Source: JANNGC01 sp043757045
GTDB lineage: Bacteria > Verrucomicrobiota > Verrucomicrobiia > Limisphaerales > SIBH01
DNA: 64,000 nt
Assembly: GCA_043757045.1 (NCBI GenBank)
Contig: JAYVQC010000097.1
Coordinates: forward strand, 1-64,000
Direction of reading: 5' to 3'
A model generated the notes under the pieces. It did not search any database. It saw only the letters and a program-made list of their open reading frames with translations, and had not been told where the DNA came from. Positions 8,761 through 16,329 of this stretch are shown one piece after another (the stretch's first letter is position 1; each line of letters opens with the position of its first letter). Position numbers and translations under genes: made by a program.

Positions 8761-9264
8761 ATGCCTGAATCACCGACAACCAGGAAAAGAAAGTTTCCAA
8801 TGGTCACGGGCGCTGGTGCTGTAGCTTTCGTCTTGTTGCTGATTCCAGGCAACTACATCGCGGCACCCGCATGGGATGTTTTGCTTCTTGAGGCCAAGGA
8901 TCGCCCCGCACCCAATGTCCAAGTGGAGCAGATATGGAGCTACTATTTTGGTGCATTCTCGGAGGAGCACAATGAGTTGATCAAAAGTGATGAGAATGGG
9001 GTTGTGCATCTTCCAAAGCGCATTGTTCGAGTCCCGCGGCTGTTTGCATGGGCTGGTAGTGCCATTGGGATATTGAATGTTCACGCGAGTCGTGGCCCGA
9101 GTTCTACCGTTTATGTTTCGGAAGATGGCTACGGCAGGAATTCGATACCAGTTGGGCAGGTAACTCCCGCGAGCAATGGAGTTCGACGCTCGATCATTGT
9201 CATCGGGAAAAGAAGCGGCCTGCAAAAACAAACTTCCGTTGCCTCAGCAACCAATTCGCCATGA
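8761..9264 (+). CDS. Membrane-anchored protein of unknown function
   Basis: 167 residues. A basic start (TTRKRKFPMVTG) is followed by one hydrophobic segment (AGAVAFVLLLIPGNYIA), then an outside domain with alternating strands (VQVEQIWSYYFGAF, GVVHLPKRIV, STVYVSEDGYGR). No family is recognised; the strand pattern with a charged ENGVVHLP turn recalls carboxypeptidase-regulatory-like domains. Its base composition is clearly more AT-rich than its neighbours, suggesting recent acquisition. It starts one base after the radical SAM stop and overlaps the nuclease gene by four bases. Confidence 0.6.
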   Translation: MPESPTTRKRKFPMVTGAGAVAFVLLLIPGNYIAAPAWDVLLLEAKDRPAPNVQVEQIWSYYFGAFSEEHNELIKSDENGVVHLPKRIVRVPRLFAWAGSAIGILNVHASRGPSSTVYVSEDGYGRNSIPVGQVTPASNGVRRSIIVIGKRSGLQKQTSVASATNSP

Positions 9265-10475
9265 AACCCAAGCGTGCAACCAAGCTGCCTCCGTCCGCCT
9301 ACGGCTCGCTGCTGGCGGACTTGAAGCGGCGTGTGCGCTCGGCGCAGGTGCGGGCCGCGCTCTCGGTCAATCGCGAGCTGGTGCTGCTCTACTGGCACAT
9401 CGGGCGCGAGATTCTGCGCAGCCAGCAGGCCGAGGGCTGGGGCGCGAAAGTCATCGAGCGGCTGGCGAGAGATTTGCGGCGCGAGTTCCCGGACATGGGC
9501 GGGCTGTCGCCGCGCAACTTGAAATACATGCGCGCGTTTGCCGAAGCGCATTCCAGCGGGGCGTTCGTCCAGCAGCTTGCCGGAGAATTTGTGCAGCAGC
9601 TTGTGGCACAATTGCCGAGGCCAAAGACGGGCAAACCAATTGTGCAGCAGGCTGCTGCACAATTGCCTGCGGCAAAAGTCCAACAGCCTGTTGGACAACT
9701 GGCGCTCACAAAAGTGCAGCAGCCTGCTGCACAATTGGAGTTCGACCTCCCGCCCGAACCGTTTGCCTCGCTGCCGTGGTTTCACAACTGCCTGCTGCTC
9801 GACCGCGTGAAGAATCCTGCTGACCGCCTCTGGTATGCGCGCCAGACTTTGCTGCACGGCTGGTCGCGCGCGGTGCTCGCCGTCCAGATCGACACCAAAC
9901 TTCACAAGCGCGCCGGCAAGGCCCTGAACAATTTCGCCGCCACGCTGCCGCCCGCGCAGTCCGACCTCGCGCAGCAGTTGCTCAAGGATCCTTACACGTT
10001 CAACTTTCTCTCGCTCGGACCGGATGCGCAGGAGCGCGATTTAGAAAACGCGCTGATTGATCACATCCAGAAATTCCTGCTCGAACTCGGCGTGGGCTTC
10101 GCCTTCGTCGGGCGGCAGGTGCGGCTGGAAGTGGACGGCACGGAGTATCCGATCGATTTGTTGTTCTACCATCTGCGGCTCCGCTGCTACTTCGTCATTG
10201 ATCTCAAGATGGAGGCGTTCGAGCCGCGCGACGCGGGGCAGATGAATTTTTATCTCGCCGCCGTGGACGATCAGATGCACCACGCGGGCGACCAGCCGGC
10301 CATCGGGCTGCTGCTGTGCCGCGACCACAAACGGCTCACGGTGGAATACGCGCTGCGGAATTGCACCACGCCCATCGGGGTGGCCAAGTGGCGGACCAAG
10401 CTGGTGAATTCCTTGCCGAAAAAACTGCGCGGCCTGCTGCCGTCCGTGGAGGAACTCGAACGCAAGCTGCGCTGA
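9261..10475 (+). CDS. DUF1016 (YhcG-like) PDDEXK-type nuclease with expanded internal repeats
   Basis: 404 residues. The N-terminal DUF1016 helical domain is residues ~1-95 (VNRELVLLYWHIGREIL, GWGAKVIERLARDLRREFPDMGGLSPRNLKYMRAFAE). The C-terminal nuclease domain is ~165-400, with HGWSRAVLAVQID, FLELG-type core strands, VGRQVRLEVDGTEYPIDLLFYH and CYFVIDLKMEAFEPRDAGQMNFY, the acidic and Lys residues of a PD-(D/E)XK fold. Between them residues ~102-159 carry five copies of a VQQ-xx-AQL-type unit. Family members usually have one such motif there. YhcG-like proteins are linked to DNA metabolism and foreign-DNA functions, but the role is unproven. No restriction-modification genes are nearby. Confidence 0.85.
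   Translation: MKPKRATKLPPSAYGSLLADLKRRVRSAQVRAALSVNRELVLLYWHIGREILRSQQAEGWGAKVIERLARDLRREFPDMGGLSPRNLKYMRAFAEAHSSGAFVQQLAGEFVQQLVAQLPRPKTGKPIVQQAAAQLPAAKVQQPVGQLALTKVQQPAAQLEFDLPPEPFASLPWFHNCLLLDRVKNPADRLWYARQTLLHGWSRAVLAVQIDTKLHKRAGKALNNFAATLPPAQSDLAQQLLKDPYTFNFLSLGPDAQERDLENALIDHIQKFLLELGVGFAFVGRQVRLEVDGTEYPIDLLFYHLRLRCYFVIDLKMEAFEPRDAGQMNFYLAAVDDQMHHAGDQPAIGLLLCRDHKRLTVEYALRNCTTPIGVAKWRTKLVNSLPKKLRGLLPSVEELERKLR
9564..9739. repeat. Palindromic in-frame repeat array inside DUF1016 gene
   Basis: Five related units encode VQQL/VQQP/VQQA followed by AQL or GQL. Three units contain perfect inverted repeats with a single central base: 9637-9665 (14-base arms), 9678-9696 (9-base arms) and 9714-9732 (9-base arms). 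The second has compensatory changes (GTCCAACAG/CTGTTGGAC rather than GTGCAGCAG/CTGCTGCAC), so the palindrome is kept while bases change. Confidence 0.85.
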
Positions 10476-10481
10476 CTTTTC

Positions 10482-11069
10482 ATGAACTCTCCCACTTCCC
10501 ATCAATCAAGCCCCGCGTCCATCGCGCTGCCGTTCGCGTATCCGCTCGACGAGTTCTACGCGCTGGCGAAGCGCGAGCTGCCGCCCATCGAGCAGGTGCC
10601 GGGGGAGTCCATGCCGGAGCCGTATCGCACGCTGCTCGTGCATCAGGACGACATGACGCCGACGCTGGAGAAATTTCACAGCGACCGCATCCACCTGAAA
10701 GTCATCAGCCGACAGACGCGCGGGGATTTTTATTTCCGGGAAGTGGTGCTCGTCACCGAGAGGACGCGCGCGCCGGTGGAGTTCGGCGCGATCAAGATCA
10801 ACCTCGCGCTGTTTCCGGCGGCCGCACGGCGGCACATTCTCGAAGAGAAGGAGCCGCTCGGCACGATTCTCGGCCAGGACCACATCGGACATTCGAGCCG
10901 CCCCAAGGCGTACCTGCGCCTCCAGCCGGATGCCTTCATCCGCGAGGCGCTGCAACTCGGCGAGGGCAAGCTGGCCCTCTACGGGCGGCGCAACACGTTG
11001 TTCGACCCGCAGCAGCGGGCGTTGGCGGAGATCGTGGAGATTCTGCCGCCGGAGAAGGAGAAGAATTGA
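10482..11069 (+). CDS. Chorismate lyase-like (UbiC-fold) protein
   Basis: 195 residues. The core PYRTLLVHQDDMTPTLEKFH, then FYFREVVLVTERTRAPVEFGAIKINLALFPAAARRHILEEKEPLGTIL resembles the UbiC/chorismate-lyase fold: the Arg in YFREV, a substituted strand in place of the family's FARTVIP, and PLG before the last strand. Chorismate lyases release pyruvate from chorismate to give 4-hydroxybenzoate. It starts 6 bases after the DUF1016 gene and precedes a halogenase-like flavoenzyme, which suggests supply or binding of an aromatic precursor. Similarity is by eye only; activity is not assured. Confidence 0.5.
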   Translation: MNSPTSHQSSPASIALPFAYPLDEFYALAKRELPPIEQVPGESMPEPYRTLLVHQDDMTPTLEKFHSDRIHLKVISRQTRGDFYFREVVLVTERTRAPVEFGAIKINLALFPAAARRHILEEKEPLGTILGQDHIGHSSRPKAYLRLQPDAFIREALQLGEGKLALYGRRNTLFDPQQRALAEIVEILPPEKEKN

Positions 11070-11073
11070 AGGA

Positions 11074-11159
11074 GCCACGGATGAAAAACGAATTGAACAC
11101 GGAAGTAGATCGGGCGAACGCAAGTCCCGCCCGTGTTTCATCCGTGTTCAATCCGCGGC
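11074..11159. repeat. Intergenic inverted tandem-word repeat
   Basis: Words of the CCACGGATGA / AATTGAACACGGA type at 11074-11102 are followed by the inverted forms CCGTGTTTCATCCG and TCCGTGTTCAAT at 11131-11153. The words are the same as in the large hairpin at 46018-46273. It lies between the chorismate-lyase-like and flavoenzyme genes. Confidence 0.7.
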
Positions 11160-11178
11160 TCGCAACCGGAGATGCATT

Positions 11179-12465
11179 ATGACCAAGACTGATTACGACG
11201 TTCTCATCATCGGCGGTGGTCCGTCCGGCAGTTCGTCCGCCGCAATTCTTGCCGAGCACGGCCATCGCGTCCTGATTTTGGAGCGGGAGAAGTTCCCCCG
11301 TTATCATGTCGGTGAGTCGCTGATCCCCTTCAACTACGGGCCGATGGAGCGCCTAGGCCTGATTCCGATGATGAAGCAGTCGGCCTTCATGAAGAAATAC
11401 AGCGTGCAGTTCGTGGCTCCGAACGGTCGCGCCAGCCAGCCGTTTTATTTCTTCAACCGCTACGACAAGGACACCGTGGCGCAGACCTGGCAGGTGTTGC
11501 GCAGCGAGTTTGACGAAATTCTCCTCAACCATGCGCGCAGCAAAGGCGCGGAAGTCATTGAGGAAATCAGCGTAAAGGAACTATTGCGCGAGGGTGAACG
11601 TGTGGTCGGCGTGCGCGCGCAGAAGAAATCCGGCGAGGTCGTCGAGTTCCGCGCGCCCATGACCCTCGACTGTACGGGCAAGGAAGCCTTCACCGCCGTA
11701 CGCAACGGCTGGCGGCAGCGCGATCCGTATCTGAACAAGATCGCCGTCTGGACCTACTACCAGGGTTCGAAGCGTGAGTCGGGGATAGACGAGGGGCAAA
11801 CGACGGTGGCGATGATTCCCGAGAAGGGCTGGTTCTGGCACATCCCGCAGCACAACGACATGGTGAGCGTGGGCGTGGTGGCCGAGGGCAAATACCTGAC
11901 GCGCGGCGGGGTGCGCGACCACAAGGCGATCTTCGACCGCGAGGTGAACGAAAATCTTTGGATCAAGGATCATCTCTCCGTGGGCGAACAGGTCGGCCCT
12001 TACTACATCACGAGTGAGTATTCGTATCACTCACAGCACTGCGGCAGCGAAGGGTTGCTGCTGGTCGGTGATGCTTTTGCGTTTCTCGATCCGGTTTTCT
12101 CCAGCGGCCTGATGCTCGCGCTCAAGAGCGGCGTGCTGGCGGGTGACGCGGTGCATGAAGCGCTGGTGGCCAACGATTTTTCCCCGGCGCGGTTCTCCGA
12201 TTATGCGACCTACATGCGCCAGGGCGTGGAGAACATGCGCAAGCTGGTCTATGCCTTTTACGATCCAGATTTCTCGTTCAAGCAAGTCATCGACAAATAT
12301 CCCGAGGCCGCTGACGAAATCACCGACTGCCTGAGCGGCGACGTGAACAAGGACTTCACGTCGTTGTGGGACAAGATTCGCGAGTTCGTGCCGCTGCCGG
12401 AGGATTTGCCGCTGGGGCAGCCGCTGGTTGCGAAGACGGGCGAGCTTCAGCCCCTGATCGCGTGA
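11179..12465 (+). CDS. FAD-dependent oxidoreductase, tryptophan-halogenase/geranylgeranyl-reductase type
   Basis: 428 residues from ATG 11179; the frame is open further upstream but the Rossmann motif starts here. DVLIIGGGPSGSSSAAILAEHG binds the ADP part of FAD, LILEREKFPRYHVGESLIP is the halogenase-family second motif, and LLLVGDAFAFLDPVFSSGLMLA is the C-terminal FAD motif. WFWHIP near residue 218 fits the WxWxIP signature of flavin-dependent halogenases; the catalytic lysine cannot be placed by eye. Many relatives are dehydrogenases or hydroxylases acting on carrier-bound or aromatic substrates. It is last of the 7410-12465 gene run and convergent with hemW. Confidence 0.8.
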   Translation: MTKTDYDVLIIGGGPSGSSSAAILAEHGHRVLILEREKFPRYHVGESLIPFNYGPMERLGLIPMMKQSAFMKKYSVQFVAPNGRASQPFYFFNRYDKDTVAQTWQVLRSEFDEILLNHARSKGAEVIEEISVKELLREGERVVGVRAQKKSGEVVEFRAPMTLDCTGKEAFTAVRNGWRQRDPYLNKIAVWTYYQGSKRESGIDEGQTTVAMIPEKGWFWHIPQHNDMVSVGVVAEGKYLTRGGVRDHKAIFDREVNENLWIKDHLSVGEQVGPYYITSEYSYHSQHCGSEGLLLVGDAFAFLDPVFSSGLMLALKSGVLAGDAVHEALVANDFSPARFSDYATYMRQGVENMRKLVYAFYDPDFSFKQVIDKYPEAADEITDCLSGDVNKDFTSLWDKIREFVPLPEDLPLGQPLVAKTGELQPLIA

Positions 12466-12523
12466 TGAGCGTCGGTGGTGGTGAGCGCCGCGCACGGCAA
12501 ATCCGCACGCACCGCTTGGCATC

Positions 12524-13780
12524 TCACGCGCCGACCGTTTCTAAACGCAGGAAATCTTCGGCGACGGAATCAGCGTAGCGCAGGCCGACGCTGTTCAGGC
12601 GGAAGCCGTGCTCGTCCATCTCGGCGCGGCCATTGGTGACGAGCGTTTTCATTTCGTGGCCCCAGCCTTCTCGCAGATCGAAGCCGGTGATGGATTTGAA
12701 CTCCTCGAAATTCCAACCCGCCGGCATCCGCAACCCGAACGCCGCCGTCTCGCCCGCGCGGGCCTCGGGAGAAAGCTGCTCGCTCGACTCGATGGCGCGG
12801 CGGCCTTTCTCCAGTTGCTCGCAGTAGAGCTGCGTGTTCGACCAGTTCTTTGTCCGCACGCCGTGGACGTAGCCCGTCGCGCTCGGCCCGAGCGCGTGGA
12901 AGGAACCGCCGCGCCAGTAGTTCACGTTGTGCTGGCACGCCAAGCGTGGAATGACGAATGGCGAATGAGGAATGACGATAGGTTCGACATTCGTCATTCT
13001 CACGTCGCGCGCGAAGTTCGCGATCTCGTACTGCCGCAGTCCGTGCTCGGCAGTCGTGGCGATCAACTCGTCATACATGTCGCAGGCGAGTTCTTCGTTC
13101 ACGTCGAACGCACCGGCCTTGAGCTGCGCGTAGAGCGGCGTGTCTTCCTCGTAGATCACTTCGTAGCTGGAGAGATGTTCGCTGCCGAGCGCGATGGCTT
13201 CGCGGAGCGTTGCGCGCCAGGTGTCCATCGTCTGCGTGGGGATGGCGAACATGAGGTCCACGTTCACGTTGTCGAAACCGGCGGAGCGCAAGGTGTCGAA
13301 ACTTTTGAAAACTTGTTCGCGCGAGTGGATGCGTCCGAGGCGTTCGAGCAGTGATTCGTCGAGCGATTGCACGCCCATCGAGACGCGGTTCACGCCGAAG
13401 TCGCGCCAGAGCTTCGCCTTGTCGAGCGAGACGGTGGCGGGATTGGATTCGATGGTCCACTCGGTCGCGCCGAGGAGATTCAGCCGCTCCATCGTGCGGA
13501 GAATGCTTTCCCACTGGCGCAGGTTTAGCATGGAGGGAGTGCCGCCGCCGAAGAAGACGGTGCGCGGTTTCAGATCGTGCGCGACCAGTTCCATCTCATG
13601 CACGAGCGCGGCGACGTAGCGGTTGATCTGTTCGCCGCTCGAAGCCTCGGAGAAGAAGGCGCAATACTCGCATTTGTGCGCGCAGAACGGCACATGAACG
13701 TAGAGGCTGGTGACGGGTGAACTCGACACGCGCGCAGGATGCCAGCGTGCCGCAGGGCGACCAATGAAAAGTTCCACCAT
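12524..13780 (-). CDS. hemW: HemW-like radical SAM protein (heme chaperone family)
   Basis: 418 residues from ATG 13780. The frame stays open to 13888, but that extension is encoded by a hairpin repeat. The N-terminal SLYVHVPFCAHKCEYCAFFSE carries C33-x3-C37-x2-C40. VFFGGGTPSML, ESNPATV, VNRVSMGVQSLDESLLERLGRIH and VNVDLMFAIPTQT are all standard HemW motifs, and NYWRGGSFHALGPSATGYV follows. HemW proteins insert heme into respiratory proteins; older annotations call them oxygen-independent coproporphyrinogen oxidases. Residues ~258-277 (NVEPIVIPHSPFVIPR) come from inserted heptamer repeats (12949-13003) just before the conserved CQHNVNYW segment. Confidence 0.85.
   Translation of the reverse strand: MVELFIGRPAARWHPARVSSSPVTSLYVHVPFCAHKCEYCAFFSEASSGEQINRYVAALVHEMELVAHDLKPRTVFFGGGTPSMLNLRQWESILRTMERLNLLGATEWTIESNPATVSLDKAKLWRDFGVNRVSMGVQSLDESLLERLGRIHSREQVFKSFDTLRSAGFDNVNVDLMFAIPTQTMDTWRATLREAIALGSEHLSSYEVIYEEDTPLYAQLKAGAFDVNEELACDMYDELIATTAEHGLRQYEIANFARDVRMTNVEPIVIPHSPFVIPRLACQHNVNYWRGGSFHALGPSATGYVHGVRTKNWSNTQLYCEQLEKGRRAIESSEQLSPEARAGETAAFGLRMPAGWNFEEFKSITGFDLREGWGHEMKTLVTNGRAEMDEHGFRLNSVGLRYADSVAEDFLRLETVGA
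12949..13003. repeat. Heptamer repeats in frame inside hemW
   Basis: GAATGAC-GAATGGC-GAATGAG-GAATGAC (12949-12976) is a four-fold heptamer array. An inverted ACATTCGTCATTC follows at 12987-12999. On the coding strand the peptide is hydrophobic and proline-rich (VEPIVIPHSPFVIPR). Ordinary HemW proteins have a short linker here. Confidence 0.8.
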
Positions 13781-13830
13781 CGCTTCGGAACTTGGTCTGG
13801 GGCGTGCCCGGAGAAGGCTGTGCACACGAG

Positions 13831-13917
13831 GCTGAAAGCCTCGGAACCTGCCGGCTGGAAAGCCGGCGTTACGACGCAGCGCCGACATTCGTGTCGGCAG
13901 GTTCAGAGGCTTTCAGC
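13831..13917. repeat. Hairpin repeat upstream of hemW
   Basis: The outer 23-base arms 13831-13853 and 13895-13917 match as inverted copies with one mismatch. Inside lies a 24-mer (13849-13872) containing CCGGCTGGAAAGCCGG that recurs exactly at 28793-28816 and in inverted form at 28669-28692. The element keeps an open frame upstream of hemW and could be misread as an N-terminal extension. Confidence 0.85.
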
Positions 13918-13964
13918 GGCGTGTTCCTCCCGGCAAGTCATGGCGCACCGGCGAGATGCGCTCC

Positions 13965-14876
13965 TTACTTCACCTTCCCCACCAGCGCCGCCGTGTTCTT
14001 GCGTCCGGGCGTCGGGAGGGGCGGGGGAATCGCGCCCGCGTTGCGGAGGCGCGCGACCATCGTGCGCCAGTTCGCGCGGTCGGTCTCGCTCATGGCCTGC
14101 CAGCGTTCGGCGGTTTGCAAAAAGGCGGCGCGCTCAATGGAGGACAGTTCGGAGAATTTCCTAAACCCAGCCAGCGCCTCTTTTCGTTGCTCCGAGGAAA
14201 GCTGGTTGAAACTGGTGAGCGTCTGCTGCATCTGCGCGATTTCCTGCGGCGTCAGTTTCCGCAGCGCCTGGCTCTGCTCCTGCGTGGGCATTCCGAAAAA
14301 GCGTTCGTAGTTTGCGATGATCTGCGCGCGGCGTGCTTCAGGCAGTTCGTTTAGCCGCTGCGATTGCTCCTCCAGTTCTTTGCGCTTCGCGGCGGTGAGA
14401 CCGACCAGTCCGGCGTCATTCGTGCCGCCTTGCTTCGCGGAAACAAACACGCTGATCGCGAGCTGGTTTTCCAGCAAGTCCTGGCGGATGGCCGGCGGCA
14501 GAATGGTCCAGGTCCGCAGCTTGCCTTCGAGCAGCGCGCGGTCAGGCTGGGGAATTTTCGCAAGCCGCAGGGTGCGGTCGGCGGGCGTCATCTTCATGAG
14601 TTGCGGGAGATACCAGCGCAGTTGCAACGCTTGGAGACGCGCGGTGCGTTCTTCAGTCGTGAGCGAGGAATACTCGGCAACTTTGCTTTCGAGATACTGG
14701 CGTTGCGCGGGCTTGTGCAAGGCCAGCCACTGGTTGCGCCCGGCCTCGTTCGTCTCGAGCAACATGCGGAAAGTCGTGACGGGTGATGAGGGCAGCGGCG
14801 GCAAGGGCGCGGGCTGCGCGTGCGCGCCACCCAGGGTCAGGAGCAGTAAACCAAGTTGGATCCAGAGACGTTTCAT
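13965..14876 (-). CDS. Exported helical protein, DUF3106-like
   Basis: 303 residues with a signal peptide (MKRLWIQLGLLLLTLGGAHAQPAP). The mature part repeats a short helical pattern with WxxL, RxxYL and LTxxER elements (QWLALHKPAQRQYLESK, LTTEERTARLQALQLRWYLPQLM, LSSEQRKEALAGFRKFSELSSIERAAFLQTAERWQAMSETDRANWR). This spacing of tryptophans and SxxER turns recalls DUF3106 and related periplasmic helical proteins. It overlaps the anti-sigma-like gene by four bases and so belongs to the sigma-factor operon, possibly as an envelope-stress sensor (inference). Confidence 0.7.
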   Translation of the reverse strand: MKRLWIQLGLLLLTLGGAHAQPAPLPPLPSSPVTTFRMLLETNEAGRNQWLALHKPAQRQYLESKVAEYSSLTTEERTARLQALQLRWYLPQLMKMTPADRTLRLAKIPQPDRALLEGKLRTWTILPPAIRQDLLENQLAISVFVSAKQGGTNDAGLVGLTAAKRKELEEQSQRLNELPEARRAQIIANYERFFGMPTQEQSQALRKLTPQEIAQMQQTLTSFNQLSSEQRKEALAGFRKFSELSSIERAAFLQTAERWQAMSETDRANWRTMVARLRNAGAIPPPLPTPGRKNTAALVGKVK

Positions 14877-15364
14877 TGTAGTGCAAACAAAATGCCGTCG
14901 TCGCTTGCAGGCGTGATCTCGCGCAGCGAATCCACCACGTCGAAATCGCGGAAGGCGTCGGGCAGGCGCGCGATGTCTTTCGAGACAAGCGCGGCGTCGG
15001 CGGCAAGCTGCGTGCGCTGCGCGCTGCGAAATTGCTGCGTGCCAAAAACCGTGAGCGCCAGCGCCGCCACCGTAGCCCAGCCGAGGCGCGGCCAGAGCAC
15101 GCGCCAGCCGCGCGATTTGGAAACGGCGCGGCTCGCGCGCGCCTCATCCAAGTCCAGTTCCTGCAGCACGCGCGCGGTGAAGTTGCTCGACACGGGAACG
15201 TCGGGCAGGGATTGCAGCGCGCGTCCCAGAGCGCGATCCGCCTCCCACGCGGCGCGTGCGCCGGGATGCGCAGTGAGCCACGCCTCGAGTTGGGATTCCT
15301 CCTCGGGCGACAACTCCGGCTGCAGACTCAGCCGGAACAAATCATCATCACGCACGTCTTTCAT
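14873..15364 (-). CDS. Anti-sigma-factor-like membrane protein
   Basis: 163 residues. The N-terminal ~85 residues are cytoplasmic and charged (DDLFRLSLQPELSPEEESQLEAWLTAHPGARAAWEADRALG), the arrangement seen in anti-sigma factors. One membrane helix follows (LGWATVAALALTVFG, ~95-109), then a short outside tail. No zinc-binding HxxxCxxC is present. It lies downstream of an ECF sigma factor (15571-16182) and is coupled by an ATGA overlap to the secreted helical protein. The anti-sigma role is inferred from context and topology. Confidence 0.65.
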   Translation of the reverse strand: MKDVRDDDLFRLSLQPELSPEEESQLEAWLTAHPGARAAWEADRALGRALQSLPDVPVSSNFTARVLQELDLDEARASRAVSKSRGWRVLWPRLGWATVAALALTVFGTQQFRSAQRTQLAADAALVSKDIARLPDAFRDFDVVDSLREITPASDDGILFALQ

Positions 15365-15433
15365 GATCTTCCTTTCAGTTCAAAACCAGTTCACAAACAA
15401 AGTTTCATTTCACCACGCGCTCACACACCAACG

Positions 15434-15546
15434 GCAGTGGGACCGGCGCCCTCGCCGGTCGCCAGTCCAACAGGCGCCCCCGCCTGTCGAACAGCGGGCG
15501 AGGGCGCCCGCGAGACGAACGACAGCCGGGGGCGGCTGTCCCACTA
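15434..15546. repeat. Compound hairpin repeat between sigma and anti-sigma genes
   Basis: CAGTGGGAC starts and GTCCCACT ends the element. Within it are several small hairpins such as CCGGCGCCCTCGCCGG and GACAGCC-GGGGGC-GGCTGTC. A close relative of similar length lies in frame inside the LuxE-like gene at 53846-53958. It fills most of the 206-base gap between the two genes. Confidence 0.8.
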
Positions 15547-15570
15547 CGGGCAACACTGCCAAGATGCACC

Positions 15571-16182
15571 TCATGGCTCTTCACTCCACGCGCCGGAACG
15601 CAGATACGGCTTCAACCGCTGCTTCAAAGTTTCCCGCGCGCGGTGGATCAGCGACTTCGTCGCCGAGAGCGAGCAGTCCACGACCTTCGCGATTTCTTCG
15701 TAGGAAAATTCCTCGTGGCGGCACATGAGCAACGCGGTGCGTTGCTTCTCCGGCAGATCGGCGATGGCTTCCTCAACCTTCTCTTCGAGTTCTCCTTGCA
15801 ACAAACTTTCCGTCGGGCCAGCCGATTTCGTGTCGGGTGCCTGCCGCATGGGATGATCGTCATCGTCGGCAAAAGTTTGATCGAGGGAGTCGGCGCGATG
15901 ACGCGAGCGGCGGCGGATTTCGTTGAGCGAAAGATTGCGCGCGATGGTGAACAGCCAGGTGGAAAATCTCGCCGTGACCTCATAGCGATGCGCCGATTTG
16001 AAAACCTGCACGAAGACGTGTTGTGCGATGTCCTCGGCCTCGGTCGGATCGCCGAGGGTGCGGGCGACGATGTTGATGACGGGCTGCTGGTATCTCTCGA
16101 CCAAGGACTCGAAGGCCGCGCGATCGCCCTCACGCACCCGCAGCATGAGGGCGGCATCGGGATCCAGACCGGTGTCGGACAT
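15571..16182 (-). CDS. ECF-type RNA polymerase sigma factor
   Basis: 203 residues from ATG 16182 (MSDTGLDPDAALMLRVREGD). Region 2 is FESLVERYQQPVINIVARTLGDPTEAEDIAQHVFVQVFKSAHRY...FSTWLFTIARNLSLNEIRRR. Region 4 is EAIADLPEKQRTALLMCRHEEFSYEEIAKVVDCSLSATKSLIHRARETL. An acidic linker (FADDDDHP) separates them. ECF factors direct transcription of envelope or stress regulons and are held by a membrane anti-sigma factor, here probably the product of 14873-15364. The three genes 16182-13965 read as one unit despite the repeat-filled gap. Confidence 0.92.
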   Translation of the reverse strand: MSDTGLDPDAALMLRVREGDRAAFESLVERYQQPVINIVARTLGDPTEAEDIAQHVFVQVFKSAHRYEVTARFSTWLFTIARNLSLNEIRRRSRHRADSLDQTFADDDDHPMRQAPDTKSAGPTESLLQGELEEKVEEAIADLPEKQRTALLMCRHEEFSYEEIAKVVDCSLSATKSLIHRARETLKQRLKPYLRSGAWSEEP

Positions 16183-16329
16183 GACGCGCAACAGAGTAGG
16201 GAAAACCGGTGAGGCGACAAGGTTGCGGGAAAATCATCGGCGCGCGGACTTTCCTGCCACTTCGACCTTCGCCTGAAGTCTGTTTGAGAGCTTACCCGTT
16301 GTCCCGGCCGTGCCGATAAACCGGGGACA

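Noticed and set aside
12466..13003. hemW frame disrupted (pseudogene) because of repeat tract
   Set aside because: The tract keeps the frame and all downstream conserved segments are intact.
15434..15546. Attenuator or riboswitch between the sigma and anti-sigma genes
   Set aside because: The same element class occurs inside a coding region elsewhere, so a repeat is the simpler explanation.
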